Source: Bryobacteraceae bacterium
Lineage (GTDB): Bacteria; Acidobacteriota; Terriglobia; Bryobacterales; Bryobacteraceae
NCBI GenBank assembly: GCA_014860455.1
Contig: JACZJQ010000166.1
Span: forward strand, 1 to 35,432
DNA: 35,432 nucleotides
Direction: 5' to 3'
This document shows, piece by piece, positions 14,211 to 23,510 of the stretch; the stretch's first letter is position 1; every line of letters begins with the position of its first letter. The notes beneath the pieces were generated by a model. The model saw only the letters and a list, made by a program, of their open reading frames with translations. It ran no database searches and had not been told where the DNA came from. A program made the position numbers and the translations under genes.

Positions 14211-14245
14211 CGCGCGCCCGTTGAGGAGTGTGGAGGAGGCGCGCG
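14211..14245 (+). other. Leader hairpin
   Basis: CGCGCGCC (14211-14218) pairs perfectly with GGCGCGCG (14238-14245); the 19-base loop is purine-rich (GAGGAGTGTGGAGGA). It lies about 160 bases before the start codon of the beta-helix gene, within its predicted leader RNA. Confidence 0.45.
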
Positions 14246-14404
14246 AGTGCGAGGACCCCCTGAAGGAGGGTCGCCGTTGACCGGATCAGTCGAACAGCAA
14301 CACGTTGCACCGACCGGCGCAGACCGGGTGTGGCGGATGCCGGTTGCACGCTCCGGACACGGAGGCCCGTCCGCGAGAATCGATCATTCGTAGGGGATAT
14401 TGCT

Positions 14405-17400
14405 ATGTGGAGTAATGGGATGGGGATACTGGCTGCCCTGCTGGCGGCGCTGGCGATGCCGATGCCAGCGGCGAAGGCGCCTGATCCCGCGGCAGCGCGG
14501 AGGACGACGTTTGCCATCGATTTTTCGCGCGCCAATGTAGCGCAGGTGGCCAACAATGCCGAGGTGACGCCGACGATCAAGCCGGAAGCGTTGAAGGGCA
14601 CGCTGGTGATGCGCGGCAACGGGACGCCGGTGTTCAAATCGAGCGGCACCGGGATTTCTTTCACCAGATCGGGCCAGCAGAACGGGAATACGTCGTTCTA
14701 CAACTTCTCGGGCACAGGTCTGGACGAAGTGTTCGAGTACCGGGTGCCCGGCCAGGTGGAAGTGAAAGTGGAGAGCAAGTACAGTTTCGCCGAACGGCGA
14801 GCATTGCCGTCGGTTGAAGGCAACCGCTTCGTCTACCGTGTTGCCTTCCACGCCTCGGAAGGCGAGGGCTACACGGTGGCCAAACTCGCCTGGGGAATGC
14901 AGGACGACTACATCGCCTTTTTCGCCAACTTTTTCAACAGCGGCTACACGTATTTTGTGCCGAAGGGTTCGGAAGACACTCTGTTCGGCAAGGGCGTGAC
15001 GATGCGCATCCGCGTCACCTGGGACGGGAACGGGAAGGCGGCGATGTATGTCAACAACGGCCAGGTGGCGACGTTCAACTACCCGCTGGTGAACCCCAAG
15101 TGGACCGGCAAGCCGGTGCTCAGCCTGGGCGCATCGAATGCGAGCGACTACGGCGGCGGTTTCTGGGCGTGCGACGACTACCTGCACACGCTGGCGGTGG
15201 AAAGCGAAGGTCCGTATGTCGACGCCATTCCGCCGGCGGTCTCGTTCCTGGAACCGAGGCAAGGCGAGTCGCAACGCGGCGTGATCCGGCTGGCGGCTAA
15301 GGCGACCGACAACATCTCGAATCCGAAGGTGCAGTTTTTTGTGGATGGCTCGCCGCTGGGCGAGGTGCTGACATCGAATCCGTTCCAGCGGCTTTGGGAT
15401 AGCCGCACGGTTGCCGACGGGCGGCACACGCTTTCGGTGAAAGCCACAGACGATGCGGGCAACAACGGGACAACTGAGTTGGAACTGGAGATCGTAAATG
15501 GCGTCCCGGTGAGCATGGACGCGCGTCCGGGGCCGCCCGGCGGGCAGCGGGTGTTGCATACCGAAGCCGGGATGGTGAGGATCGGATGGGAGTCGTCGAC
15601 TGACGACGCCGGGGTGGCGCGCTACGACATTTACCGCGACGACAGGCGGATCGCCTCGGTCCCGCAGGGCGCTGTGGAGGAGTTGCAGACGTTTGCCGAC
15701 ATGAGCGCGGGGACGCAGCAAGCCTACACGTATAAGATCCAGGCGGTGGATGTGGGCGGCAACCGGTCGGCGTTTTCGGCGCCGCTTTGGGTGAAGACCG
15801 GCACGGGAAGGACATTGATGGTGGGACCAGGCCACCCGTACGCCAAGCCGTGCGCGGCGATCGCAGCCGCATCGCCGGGCGACACAATCGAAGTGGATGC
15901 CGCAGGAAACGGCACATACGACGGCGATGTCTGCTTCTGGTCAAAGGCGGACCTGACGATTCGCGGCGTGAACGGCATGGCGCGGATCGATGCCGCGGGC
16001 AAGAACTCGCAGGGCAAGGCGATCTGGGTGATCGCCGGCGCGAACACGCTGGTCGAGAACATTGAACTTTCCGGCTGCAAGGTGCCGGACGGCAATGGCG
16101 CCGGCATCCGCGCCGAAGGCCAGGGACTGTTCCTGAGGCGGGTGTATTTCCACCACAACCAAAACGGCGTGCTCGGCATGGCCGAGTTGAAGGGGACGAT
16201 GACCATCGAGTTCAGCGAGTTCGCCTACCACGGCACCGATGGGTCCACCCACAACATGTATATCTCGGCGGTCGACAACTTCATCCTGCGCTACTCCTAT
16301 TCGCACCACTGCCGGAGCGGCCACCTGGTGAAGACGCGCGCCAGAACAAACCACATTCTCTACAACCGGCTGACCGACGAGGACGGTACGGCCAGCTACG
16401 AGTTGCAGATCGCCAACGGCGGGACTGCGTATGTCATCGGCAACGACATTCAGCAATCTCCGCGGTCGGAAAACAGCAACATCATCGCCTACGGGCACGA
16501 GGGGTTGCACGGCACACCCGCGCCGAAGTTCTATTTCCTGAACAACACGGTGGTGAACCGGCACAACGCCGACGGTTGCGCGCTGCTCATCATGGAGCAG
16601 GTCGCCCAACAGCCGGTGATCCAGAACAACGTGATCCAGACTTCCAAATGGACGATCTGCGACACCAAGGCGGCGCCGTCGCTGCGGGTGAACAACTACA
16701 TGGGCGGCGGCGTGGAGTTCTACTCGCCCGAGATGCACGACTACAGGATTGTGAGCATCAACGGCGAGCAAATTCGGGGCTCGGATTACGGCGCGCTCGG
16801 GGTTGATCTCAAGTCGCCCAGGTATATCTACGAGCATCCGATGTCGGCCAGCGAACTGATGGAGGTAAGCGATCCGCTGATCGGCGCCAGATGGGTGTCG
16901 GGCCAGCCGGGCAACGCGGGCAGCGGCGGTGATGACGGCGGCGAGCCGATGCAGGGGTCGGATTGGATTCTGAATGCCGCCAGCAGACAGTCGGCAACGC
17001 TGGCGCCTGCGTCGCTGGCCAGCGCGATGGGCGACTCGTTCACCACAGAGACGCTTTACGCCCCTGGCGACAATTTGCCTGAAGAACTGGGCGGGGTGGC
17101 CATCACCATCACAGACAGCGCGGGCGTCAGTCATGCGGCGCGCATCAGCATGGCCGCGCCCAATCAGGCCGACTTCCATATCCCCGGCGGCGTGGCGCCT
17201 GGAATGGCCCAGGTGCTGATCCGGAAGCAGGACGGCGGCAGCATCACGGGCTCCATCTTTGTGACGGCGACGGGTCCGGGGCTGTTTTCGGTGGATGGCA
17301 GCGGATCGGGCGTGGGCCTGATCTCGGTGATCCACCGGGACGAATCGGGCAACGACACTTGGTCGGCGGCATTCAGCGACGCTTCGGGGACTATGGCCGC

Positions 17401-17674
17401 GGCTCCGATTTCAATGAGCGACGCATCGCGGAAAGTGTACTTGCAGTTGTACGGGACCGGGATCCGGCCGGCGAGCGGTGCGGCGGGAGTGACGGTGAAG
17501 GTGGGCGGCGTCAACGTACCGATAGAATCGGTCGCCGCGCACGGCAGCCTGGCCGGCATCGACGAGATCCGCGTCGGGCCGTTGCCGCAAAGCCTTGCCG
17601 GAGGCGGCGTGGCGACAATCGAGCTGACGGCCGGTGGCCGGGCATCGAACGTCGTCACGGTGCTGCTGCAATAG
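14405..17674 (+). CDS. Large secreted beta-helix protein with Ig/FnIII repeats and Solibacter-type C-terminal domain
   Basis: A 1089-residue exported protein. The ATG at 14405 is preceded by AGGGGA at 7 bases and gives a signal peptide (MGILAALLAALAMPMPAAKA). Domains in order: a concanavalin/LamG-like beta-sandwich (about 40-275); a bacterial Ig-like domain (about 278-370, VSFLEPRQGE to LELEIVNG); an FnIII-like domain (about 375-470, YDIYRDDRRIASV, YTYKIQAVDVGG); a right-handed parallel beta-helix (about 475-820) with many N/I/V ladder repeats and a TIEVDA-like opening; a Gly-rich linker (GNAGSGGDDGGE); and a C-terminal region of about 230 residues (from WILNAASRQSATLAPASLAS) matching the TIGR03437-type domain of Solibacter-like Acidobacteria. 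Probably a polysaccharide-binding or -degrading cell-surface protein; no catalytic site was identified. Confidence 0.85.
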   Translation: MWSNGMGILAALLAALAMPMPAAKAPDPAAARRTTFAIDFSRANVAQVANNAEVTPTIKPEALKGTLVMRGNGTPVFKSSGTGISFTRSGQQNGNTSFYNFSGTGLDEVFEYRVPGQVEVKVESKYSFAERRALPSVEGNRFVYRVAFHASEGEGYTVAKLAWGMQDDYIAFFANFFNSGYTYFVPKGSEDTLFGKGVTMRIRVTWDGNGKAAMYVNNGQVATFNYPLVNPKWTGKPVLSLGASNASDYGGGFWACDDYLHTLAVESEGPYVDAIPPAVSFLEPRQGESQRGVIRLAAKATDNISNPKVQFFVDGSPLGEVLTSNPFQRLWDSRTVADGRHTLSVKATDDAGNNGTTELELEIVNGVPVSMDARPGPPGGQRVLHTEAGMVRIGWESSTDDAGVARYDIYRDDRRIASVPQGAVEELQTFADMSAGTQQAYTYKIQAVDVGGNRSAFSAPLWVKTGTGRTLMVGPGHPYAKPCAAIAAASPGDTIEVDAAGNGTYDGDVCFWSKADLTIRGVNGMARIDAAGKNSQGKAIWVIAGANTLVENIELSGCKVPDGNGAGIRAEGQGLFLRRVYFHHNQNGVLGMAELKGTMTIEFSEFAYHGTDGSTHNMYISAVDNFILRYSYSHHCRSGHLVKTRARTNHILYNRLTDEDGTASYELQIANGGTAYVIGNDIQQSPRSENSNIIAYGHEGLHGTPAPKFYFLNNTVVNRHNADGCALLIMEQVAQQPVIQNNVIQTSKWTICDTKAAPSLRVNNYMGGGVEFYSPEMHDYRIVSINGEQIRGSDYGALGVDLKSPRYIYEHPMSASELMEVSDPLIGARWVSGQPGNAGSGGDDGGEPMQGSDWILNAASRQSATLAPASLASAMGDSFTTETLYAPGDNLPEELGGVAITITDSAGVSHAARISMAAPNQADFHIPGGVAPGMAQVLIRKQDGGSITGSIFVTATGPGLFSVDGSGSGVGLISVIHRDESGNDTWSAAFSDASGTMAAAPISMSDASRKVYLQLYGTGIRPASGAAGVTVKVGGVNVPIESVAAHGSLAGIDEIRVGPLPQSLAGGGVATIELTAGGRASNVVTVLLQ

Positions 17675-17709
17675 CGCAGACAGGGGCCGAGTCCGCCGGT
17701 GAGGCGTCG

Positions 17710-20400
17710 CTAGCCGCGGCGAAGGGCCTGGGCCGGTTGTGTGTTTGCAGCACGCAAGGCCGGGATGACGACGGCGAGTAGGGCCGACAGAGCGATCAGG
17801 CCGATGGCCGCTGCAAGCGAGCCATAGGGGAAGGGGCCCTCGGGAATCATTCTCTGCTGCTCGGCGAGGCGCATGGCGTAGACGGCCGGCGGGACGCCGA
17901 GGATCAGGCCGCCGAGGGCGAGTCCGAGTCCGCTGCGCAGGCAGAGCCGGATGATGCCGCCACGCGTTGCGCCCATGGCCATGCGGATGCCGATCTCCTG
18001 TGTGCGGCGGGCGGTGGTGTGAGACATCAGCCCGTAAAGCCCAACGATGCACAGCACAAGAGCAAGCACGCCGAAGCTGCCGCAGAGCCAGGCGAACAGG
18101 CGCTCGCGCTGGAGGGTGCGGGAGATCTGCTGTTCCATGGTGTAGACGTCCAACAACGGCAACTCGCGGCTCAACTCCTTCACCGCACCCTGAACGGCTG
18201 GCAGCAGACCGAGCGGAGGGACCGCCGCCTGGATGACGACGGTCGCGGAAGGCTGCTCGTAGTTGAAAGGGATATAGACAACAGGCGGCGTACGCTCCAT
18301 GTCGGAGTACCGGGCAGCGCGCGCGACTCCGACCACCTCGAATGTTCCCTCGCCACCCTGCTGGCCCATCGAGATCCGCGAGCCCAATGGGGAGGGAAGT
18401 TGGAGTTGCTTCGCCACATCCTGGCTGATGACCGCGACCTTGGCCCCGGACTCGATCTCCTGCCTAGTCAACATGCGGCCGGCGACGACGGGCACGCCCA
18501 TGGTCGCCATGAAGCGCGCGCTCATGTGGTGAATCGCTGATTGTACTTTCCGGATGCGGCCAGGTCCCTGGACGCCGCTCCAATAACCCCCGCCCAACAT
18601 TGGCCTGGTATTCGCCAGCCCAACGTCCCGAACGCCGGGAACCTCAGTCAGGCGCTGTTCAAGACTCGTGTAAAACTGCTGCAAACGGTCGTCCTGATAG
18701 CCAATTTCGCCGGGCCGCACGTCGAACAAAAGAATGTTCCCGCGCTCGAAACCAGTGTCGCGGTGCACGATTTCCCAGAGATTGCCCGTGAACAGAACAG
18801 CCGCGGTCACCAGGACAACACCCAACGAGACCTGAAGCAATACCAAGATCTTTGCCGCCGCCCAGCGTGAACGCCGATGCGCCGCCGAACTGCCGGTGAC
18901 CTCCTTCAACGCGGGACCTGCGTCGATCCGGACGGCGCGCCAAGCGGGGTAGAGTCCGAAGAGCACGGCGGCGAGCAGAGTCACGATAGCGGTGCTTGCG
19001 AGCGACCGCGGATCTGGTGTGACCGCGAGCATCATTTCGCCGCCACGGACGGGAATCAGGCGCGACATCAGTGCGAGAATCGCTGTGGCGGCCGGGATGC
19101 TCAAAGCTCCTCCAATCGACGCCAACATCAGGCTTTCCGTGAAGAGTTGCTTCAGCAGGCGGCCCTGCCCGCAACCAAGAGAGATTCGAAGCGCGATCTC
19201 CTTCTCGCGACTCACAGCGCGCGCCAGCATGAGGTTCGCAATGTTGGCGCATGCTGCAATGAGGACGAGCAGAACCATGCCCAAAAGAATGAGAAGCGGA
19301 TTGCCGAGTCCACGGCGGATGGACCCCAGACCACGGCTGGCGTCGCTCAGCCTGATGTGTGGCGTCGTTTCGGCGTTCGAGGGCTTCATCACCCAACTGG
19401 TGGCGAAAGCCGCATCCATGATGTCCCGTAACTGCTCCTGTGTGACGCCCGGAGCGCGGCGCACGATCGGGTGAAGCCACCAGCAGAGCGGATCATCGGC
19501 TCGCTCGCGAATCCAACTGTCCTGGGCGAGAAATACAGGACTCTGCCTGATGGGCGCGTAGATCTCAGTATTGTCGCCGGGGACGATCCCCAGGAACCGG
19601 GCTGGCAGGACACCGGCGATCTCATAGACATGGTTGTTGATTCGCAGTGGCCGGCCAATGACGTCGGAGGCGCCCCCGAGTTGTGAGACCCAGAAGCGGT
19701 GGCTGAGGACAACGACTGGCGTGGCCGATGCGCTGTCGTCACCGTCATTGAGCAGGCGGCCCAGCGCAGGCTGCACTCGAAGCATTTCGAAGAAGTTGCC
19801 GGTGACCGGACGAATGTTCGTGACAGCGATCCGTCCGTCATAGGTTGCGCTGGCCTTTTCTCCCCCAACAACATGCGCGGCGACATCGCCTTTGCCGGCC
19901 GTGGCTGCCCGCAGCGCGTCCAGGCCCTGGCTGCTGAAGAAATCGGATACCAGGAGAGCACCCTCACGACTGGTCCCGCCGGAGGAGGAGCGGTTCAGCT
20001 TTGGGTACTCTTTGACCTCCCAGAGCACTTCATAGAGTTGCTCGGGCTCGGGCACACCTAGGCTACGCCAAAGCAGGACGTCGGCCAGAGAGAGTATAGC
20101 CGTGGTGGCGCCGATGCCGAGTGCGAGCGAAATCAACGCCGCGCCGGTGATGGCCGGGGCGCGCCGCATCATGCGCCAGCCGAAGCGGATGTCACGGGCC
20201 AGTTCGGCCAACGGCCGCCACCATCGTTCGTCGCGGCAGGCTTCCTTTACGGGTTCGACGCCGCCGAACTCGCGACGCGCTTCACGCATCGCCTCTTCAC
20301 GCGACATGCCCTGACGCTGATAGCCGTCAGCCAAGGTCTCCAGATGGAAGGAGATCTCGCGTTCGAGATCCTGATCGGGCTTGCTCCAGGGACGCCACAT
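17710..20400 (-). CDS. ADOP-type MacB/FtsX permease
   Basis: An 896-residue inner-membrane protein of the 'acidobacterial duplicated orphan permease' group: two MacB-PCD/FtsX permease units in one chain with no ATPase gene alongside. An N-terminal cytoplasmic prefix (about 1-80, DLEREISFHLETLADGYQRQGMSREEA) precedes the first helix (ITGAALISLALGIGATTAILSL). Helix groups recur near residues 370-470 (LLILLGMVLLVLIAACANIANLMLARA) and at the C-terminus (LALVLCIVGLYGLMSHTTARR, IGLIALSALLAVVIPALRAANTQPA), separated by large periplasmic domains. It starts 6 bases after the PadR stop, with GGAGGG 8 bases upstream. MacB relatives act in efflux or lipoprotein/peptide export; the cargo and the ATPase partner are unknown here. 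Confidence 0.93.
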   Translation of the reverse strand: MWRPWSKPDQDLEREISFHLETLADGYQRQGMSREEAMREARREFGGVEPVKEACRDERWWRPLAELARDIRFGWRMMRRAPAITGAALISLALGIGATTAILSLADVLLWRSLGVPEPEQLYEVLWEVKEYPKLNRSSSGGTSREGALLVSDFFSSQGLDALRAATAGKGDVAAHVVGGEKASATYDGRIAVTNIRPVTGNFFEMLRVQPALGRLLNDGDDSASATPVVVLSHRFWVSQLGGASDVIGRPLRINNHVYEIAGVLPARFLGIVPGDNTEIYAPIRQSPVFLAQDSWIRERADDPLCWWLHPIVRRAPGVTQEQLRDIMDAAFATSWVMKPSNAETTPHIRLSDASRGLGSIRRGLGNPLLILLGMVLLVLIAACANIANLMLARAVSREKEIALRISLGCGQGRLLKQLFTESLMLASIGGALSIPAATAILALMSRLIPVRGGEMMLAVTPDPRSLASTAIVTLLAAVLFGLYPAWRAVRIDAGPALKEVTGSSAAHRRSRWAAAKILVLLQVSLGVVLVTAAVLFTGNLWEIVHRDTGFERGNILLFDVRPGEIGYQDDRLQQFYTSLEQRLTEVPGVRDVGLANTRPMLGGGYWSGVQGPGRIRKVQSAIHHMSARFMATMGVPVVAGRMLTRQEIESGAKVAVISQDVAKQLQLPSPLGSRISMGQQGGEGTFEVVGVARAARYSDMERTPPVVYIPFNYEQPSATVVIQAAVPPLGLLPAVQGAVKELSRELPLLDVYTMEQQISRTLQRERLFAWLCGSFGVLALVLCIVGLYGLMSHTTARRTQEIGIRMAMGATRGGIIRLCLRSGLGLALGGLILGVPPAVYAMRLAEQQRMIPEGPFPYGSLAAAIGLIALSALLAVVIPALRAANTQPAQALRRG

Positions 20401-20406
20401 GACGGG

Positions 20407-20736
20407 TCAGCCCTCCAGCACCCAGTTGATGGCCGCGGCATAGCGCGACCATTGCTCGATCTCGCTGGCCAGGTGCTTGTGCCCCGTCCTGGTGAGCGAG
20501 TAGACGCGCGCCATGCGGCCGGCGTCGGATTCGCGCCATTCGCTCTTCACCAGGCCCTTGCGTTCAAGCCTGTGCAGAGCCGGGTAGAGCGAACCCTGCT
20601 GGACGTCGATGATCTGGCGCGACGACAGCAGGATCTTCTGCGCGATGCCGTAGCCGTGATGGGGCCCTTGGGCGAGGGTCTTCAGGACCAGAAGGTCGAG
20701 GGTGCCTTGAAGGAGGTCGGGTTTCTTGATGCTCAT
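20407..20736 (-). CDS. PadR-family transcriptional regulator
   Basis: A 109-residue winged-helix repressor. The PadR core is clear: DLLQGTLDLLVLKTLAQGPHHGYGIAQKI (7-35), the recognition segment VQQGSLYPALHRLERKGLVKSEW, and the wing ARVYSLTRTGHKHLASE. The C-terminal dimer helix is short. It forms a two-gene unit with the ADOP permease, the standard arrangement in Acidobacteria, and probably represses its own promoter (20757-20785). PadR regulators often respond to a small hydrophobic or phenolic ligand; none can be named here. The ATG at 20736 lies about 14 bases from the predicted transcription start with only a weak AGG before it. Confidence 0.94.
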   Translation of the reverse strand: MSIKKPDLLQGTLDLLVLKTLAQGPHHGYGIAQKILLSSRQIIDVQQGSLYPALHRLERKGLVKSEWRESDAGRMARVYSLTRTGHKHLASEIEQWSRYAAAINWVLEG

Positions 20737-20756
20737 TGCCTAGCGTCTCTGTATAT

Positions 20757-20785
20757 GTTGTATGGCATGATATGTAGACAGTCAA
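20757..20785 (-). promoter_or_regulatory. Promoter and likely PadR operator
   Basis: On the minus strand: TTGACT (20785-20780), 17-base spacer, TACAAC (20762-20757). The spacer and -10 contain an imperfect dyad, ATAT-N13-ATAT (ATATCATG to AACATAT), a shape often bound by PadR dimers. Binding is inferred from position. Confidence 0.55.
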
Positions 20786-20866
20786 GGTATAAGAGCAAAT
20801 TGTTACACCGCGGGCGGACAGAGATCGGGCAGGCGTAATCGGGGGCGGCAGCCGGCGGGAGCAATC

Positions 20867-21877
20867 CTACCGGGGTTTCGGCGTGGTTGGCGATGAAGCG
20901 GGCAGGCGGGGCGGACGGATGAAGGTGGACGGGATCGTGCCGGTCAACGACCGCAGGAAGGCTGCGATGGAGGCCGTCTCGGCGGGCGAGAGCTTGCGTC
21001 CGGACTCGTATTCGCCCATATGGCGGATGGCGGCTTCCAGCCCTTCGACGCTGCCGTCATGGAAGTAGGGCGGGGTCTTTTCGACATTGCGCAGCGAGGG
21101 AACCTTGAACATCATCCGGTCCTCAGCGCGTTTGGTCACCATGTGCCGGCCCGTATCCTTCTGATTGGGCCAGGGCTTGACGACGCCGGCTTTTTGATAC
21201 ATCTGGCCGCCGAGATAGATGCCTGAATGGCAGGTGGCGCAGCCGGAGTCGTAGAAGGTGTTGAAGCCCGATTTCTCGGCATCGGTGAGAGCCGCTTTGT
21301 CGCCCTTCAGGAAACGGTCCCAGCGTGACGGAGTCATCAACTGCCGCTCAAAAGCTCCGACCGCTTCGGCGAAGTTTCCGAACGTGACCGGGTCGGCTTC
21401 GGTCGGGAAGGCTTTCTTGAAGGCGGCAACGTAGCCGGGCATCGATTTCAGTACGGCCACCACCGAGGCCTCATCCGGCATAGCCATTTCGACGGGATTC
21501 AGCACCGGCGCCTTGGACTGTTCTTCAACATCCGAAGCGCGGCCGTCCCAGAACTGGACGAAGTGGCCGGCGGCGTTATAGACCGAGGGTGAATTGCGCG
21601 TGCCCTCCTGGTCGTTATGGCCGTCGGAGACGCGTTCAAGGTCGACGCCATATTTGTCGAGCAGGTGGCAGGTATTGCAACTGATCTTGTGGCTCTTCGA
21701 GATCCTGGTCTCGTAGTAGAGCATGCGGCCAAGATCGGTCTTGGCCGGCGTGATGGGATTGGTCCTGGAATGGACCACGGCCGGCAGCGGCGCAAACCGT
21801 TTCAGCCGCGCGGGATCAACGTCAGCGGCGAAGGCGATCGCCGAGGCGACCAGCAGCGCAGGCAGAGCTCTTCTCAA
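20867..21877 (-). CDS. Di-heme cytochrome c peroxidase (MauG/CcpA-like)
   Basis: A 336-residue exported di-heme protein. I start it at TTG 21877 because a perfect GGAGGTGA lies 8 bases upstream; the frame extends to 21961 but overlaps the upstream gene's stop and has no signal sequence there. The N-terminus MRRALPALLVASAIAFAA is then a signal peptide. Two c-type heme sites, CNTCH (67-71) and CATCH (213-217), and family motifs RNSPSVYN (94-101), FWDGRA (109-114) and LNPVEM (126-131) identify the cytochrome c peroxidase/MauG family, which reduces hydrogen peroxide or oxidises protein residues. It follows a five-heme cytochrome by 80 bases and is probably co-transcribed with it. Confidence 0.92.
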   Translation of the reverse strand: MRRALPALLVASAIAFAADVDPARLKRFAPLPAVVHSRTNPITPAKTDLGRMLYYETRISKSHKISCNTCHLLDKYGVDLERVSDGHNDQEGTRNSPSVYNAAGHFVQFWDGRASDVEEQSKAPVLNPVEMAMPDEASVVAVLKSMPGYVAAFKKAFPTEADPVTFGNFAEAVGAFERQLMTPSRWDRFLKGDKAALTDAEKSGFNTFYDSGCATCHSGIYLGGQMYQKAGVVKPWPNQKDTGRHMVTKRAEDRMMFKVPSLRNVEKTPPYFHDGSVEGLEAAIRHMGEYESGRKLSPAETASIAAFLRSLTGTIPSTFIRPPRLPASSPTTPKPR

Positions 21878-21957
21878 AGCAATCACCTCCACAGAACTAT
21901 CTTGCCGCTCACGGGCGCCCGGCATCAACCTGGGGCCGCGCCGCTTCCTTCGTGCAA

Positions 21958-23400
21958 TCAACGGCTAGCCAGGCTGCGCTGAATCTTCTGCGCGGTGACG
22001 CCACGCACGGTTTGCGCGGTTGCCTCAGCCAGCACCACCGGCGCCAGGGCGGCAAGAGCTTTGACCTGAGCAGGAGAGAGCACGCCGCGGTGCGAAGGCT
22101 TGATGTTCTCATACAGCGCACGGACGCGGATAGTGTAGCTGCCGGGCGCCAAGCCGGCGACGCGGTAGAGGGTTGTGTCCGAGCCGGGCAGGAAGTCGGC
22201 ATCGCCGGCCACACCGGCCGGGTGGATGCCGGCGGGGGCCTTTGCGGCATCGAAGCCGTCGGGCAGGATGCGGTTGTCCTTCAAGTAACTGGCCGCGCGA
22301 AGCAGCGCCGTGGTCGGGCGTCCCGCAGGGTCGGCCATCTCGGATTCGTAGATCTGGACCTTCGAGGACGAGTCGATGACGGCATGATGCAGCTGCGGCT
22401 CTTGCGGCTCACCGCCGGAGCGGAAGACGGTCTTTCCGGAGGCGTCCAGCACCTCGAAATCGAGCCACATGCGGCGCGACGGGAAGCCGGTGGGCAATTT
22501 GTGGCCGGTGAGGTTGGTGAGCGTCACGCTGGCCTCCAGGACACCGTCTTTCCAGGCCGGCTTCACTTCGATTGCCGTCGCTGAGGAGAGCATGTCGTGC
22601 GCGCGTTCCGCCATTGAACTATCCGCAGAACCGAGCAGCACAGGCAATGAGAAGTTTGCCCCGGCGAAGCGGTGGATGCCGAACGGCTGGCGCGGCGAGG
22701 TGGGCGGAAACGTCCGTCCCATGGGGTTGTGGGCGATGTAGTGCTGTTTCGGGTTGTCCGCCAGCGGCACATGGCAGGACTGGCATGTCATGTCGCCGGA
22801 GCCGAAACTGGACGCCTTCCATTCAAGGTACGCCGCCTGTTCGATGAACTCGCCCAGGACCTTGCCGCTGGCGTCGACCGTCGGTGTGATGACGGTGTGA
22901 CAGGTGGCGCAAAGTTCAGACTTTTGCATGTGGGCGCCGTAGGCCGGCGTGAGGCCGACGTGCATGATCATCGGGTTGACAAAAGCGTCCTTGTGCGGCC
23001 CATAGGCGAGGTGCTCCTTGTTGATCTCGAGGCCGCCGGTAAACGAGGCGGGAGTGCCGAGTCCCTTGTCTTCGATGAGGTGGCAGGCCGTGCAGCCGAC
23101 GCCGTCGTTGGCCTGCGGCTTGCGCTGGGGCGTGTGGCAGCGGTGGCACTTTTCTTCGACCACTTTGGCGATGGCCGGATTCTGTTTGATCTCTTCGGCC
23201 GTCTTGGCCTGCCAATAAGGGTCGCGGCCGGCGTGGGCCATGACGCTGCCCTTCCATAGGGTGTATTGCCCCAACTGGCTCTTCTCGCCAAGCCGAGTGT
23301 GGCAAAGCGAACACTCGGCTGATTCGACGAAAAGACTGTCCTGGGCTGCGGCGGAGGCCGCGGCGAGGACGAGCAGGCACAAACGGGAGTTGGCTGTCAT
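21958..23400 (-). CDS. Pentaheme exported cytochrome c
   Basis: A 480-residue exported multiheme cytochrome. Signal peptide: MTANSRLCLLVLAAASAAAQ. Five CxxCH sites lie in the N-terminal half at 30-34, 85-89, 103-107, 164-168 and 206-210 (CSLCH, CHRCH, CTACH, CATCH, CQSCH), with extra conserved His residues that could be distal ligands. The C-terminal half (about 270-480) has no heme and looks beta-rich, with LTNLTGHKLPTGFPSRRMWLDFEVLD, a segment seen in several cytochrome c554-like proteins. It probably carries electrons in the periplasm, perhaps to the peroxidase encoded just downstream. No quinol-oxidising partner is visible. Confidence 0.92.
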   Translation of the reverse strand: MTANSRLCLLVLAAASAAAQDSLFVESAECSLCHTRLGEKSQLGQYTLWKGSVMAHAGRDPYWQAKTAEEIKQNPAIAKVVEEKCHRCHTPQRKPQANDGVGCTACHLIEDKGLGTPASFTGGLEINKEHLAYGPHKDAFVNPMIMHVGLTPAYGAHMQKSELCATCHTVITPTVDASGKVLGEFIEQAAYLEWKASSFGSGDMTCQSCHVPLADNPKQHYIAHNPMGRTFPPTSPRQPFGIHRFAGANFSLPVLLGSADSSMAERAHDMLSSATAIEVKPAWKDGVLEASVTLTNLTGHKLPTGFPSRRMWLDFEVLDASGKTVFRSGGEPQEPQLHHAVIDSSSKVQIYESEMADPAGRPTTALLRAASYLKDNRILPDGFDAAKAPAGIHPAGVAGDADFLPGSDTTLYRVAGLAPGSYTIRVRALYENIKPSHRGVLSPAQVKALAALAPVVLAEATAQTVRGVTAQKIQRSLASR

Positions 23401-23436
23401 GGGGACTTCTGCTGATCAAGAGCAAGCCTCGTGCCA

Positions 23437-23466
23437 TTGGAGAGCCGCCCCGGGCGGCGATACACT
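23437..23466 (+). promoter_or_regulatory. Possible promoter of etfBA
   Basis: TTGGAG (23437-23442), 18-base spacer that contains a GCCGCC/GGCGGC hairpin, TACACT (23461-23466). Each box matches 4 of 6. It lies between the divergent cytochrome and etfB genes; the minus-strand promoter was not resolved. Confidence 0.35.
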
Positions 23467-23510
23467 GGTGAAGTTGTGGCGAGATGAACCCGCCGTATCA
23501 GGGCTTTTCT

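Larger units (their letters stand above)
14043..14404 (+). other. Intergenic region and long leader of the beta-helix protein gene
   Basis: I see no gene here. A plausible promoter (14146-14173) would give a leader of about 225 bases before the ATG at 14405. The leader holds a perfect 8-base stem (14211-14245) and a second partly paired segment around 14255-14272 (GACCCCCT / AGGAGGGTC with one mismatch). No known riboswitch class was recognised. A 75-base in-frame upstream extension exists but lacks a ribosome site and would delay the signal peptide. Confidence 0.45.

Noticed and set aside
14384-17335. Two long minus-strand frames opposite the beta-helix protein
   Set aside because: They have no signal, domain or ribosome site; the plus-strand gene has clear domains throughout.
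21878-21961. Longer N-terminus for the di-heme peroxidase
   Set aside because: The extension is Arg-rich and overlaps the upstream stop, while a perfect GGAGGTGA sits at the right distance from the TTG at 21877.
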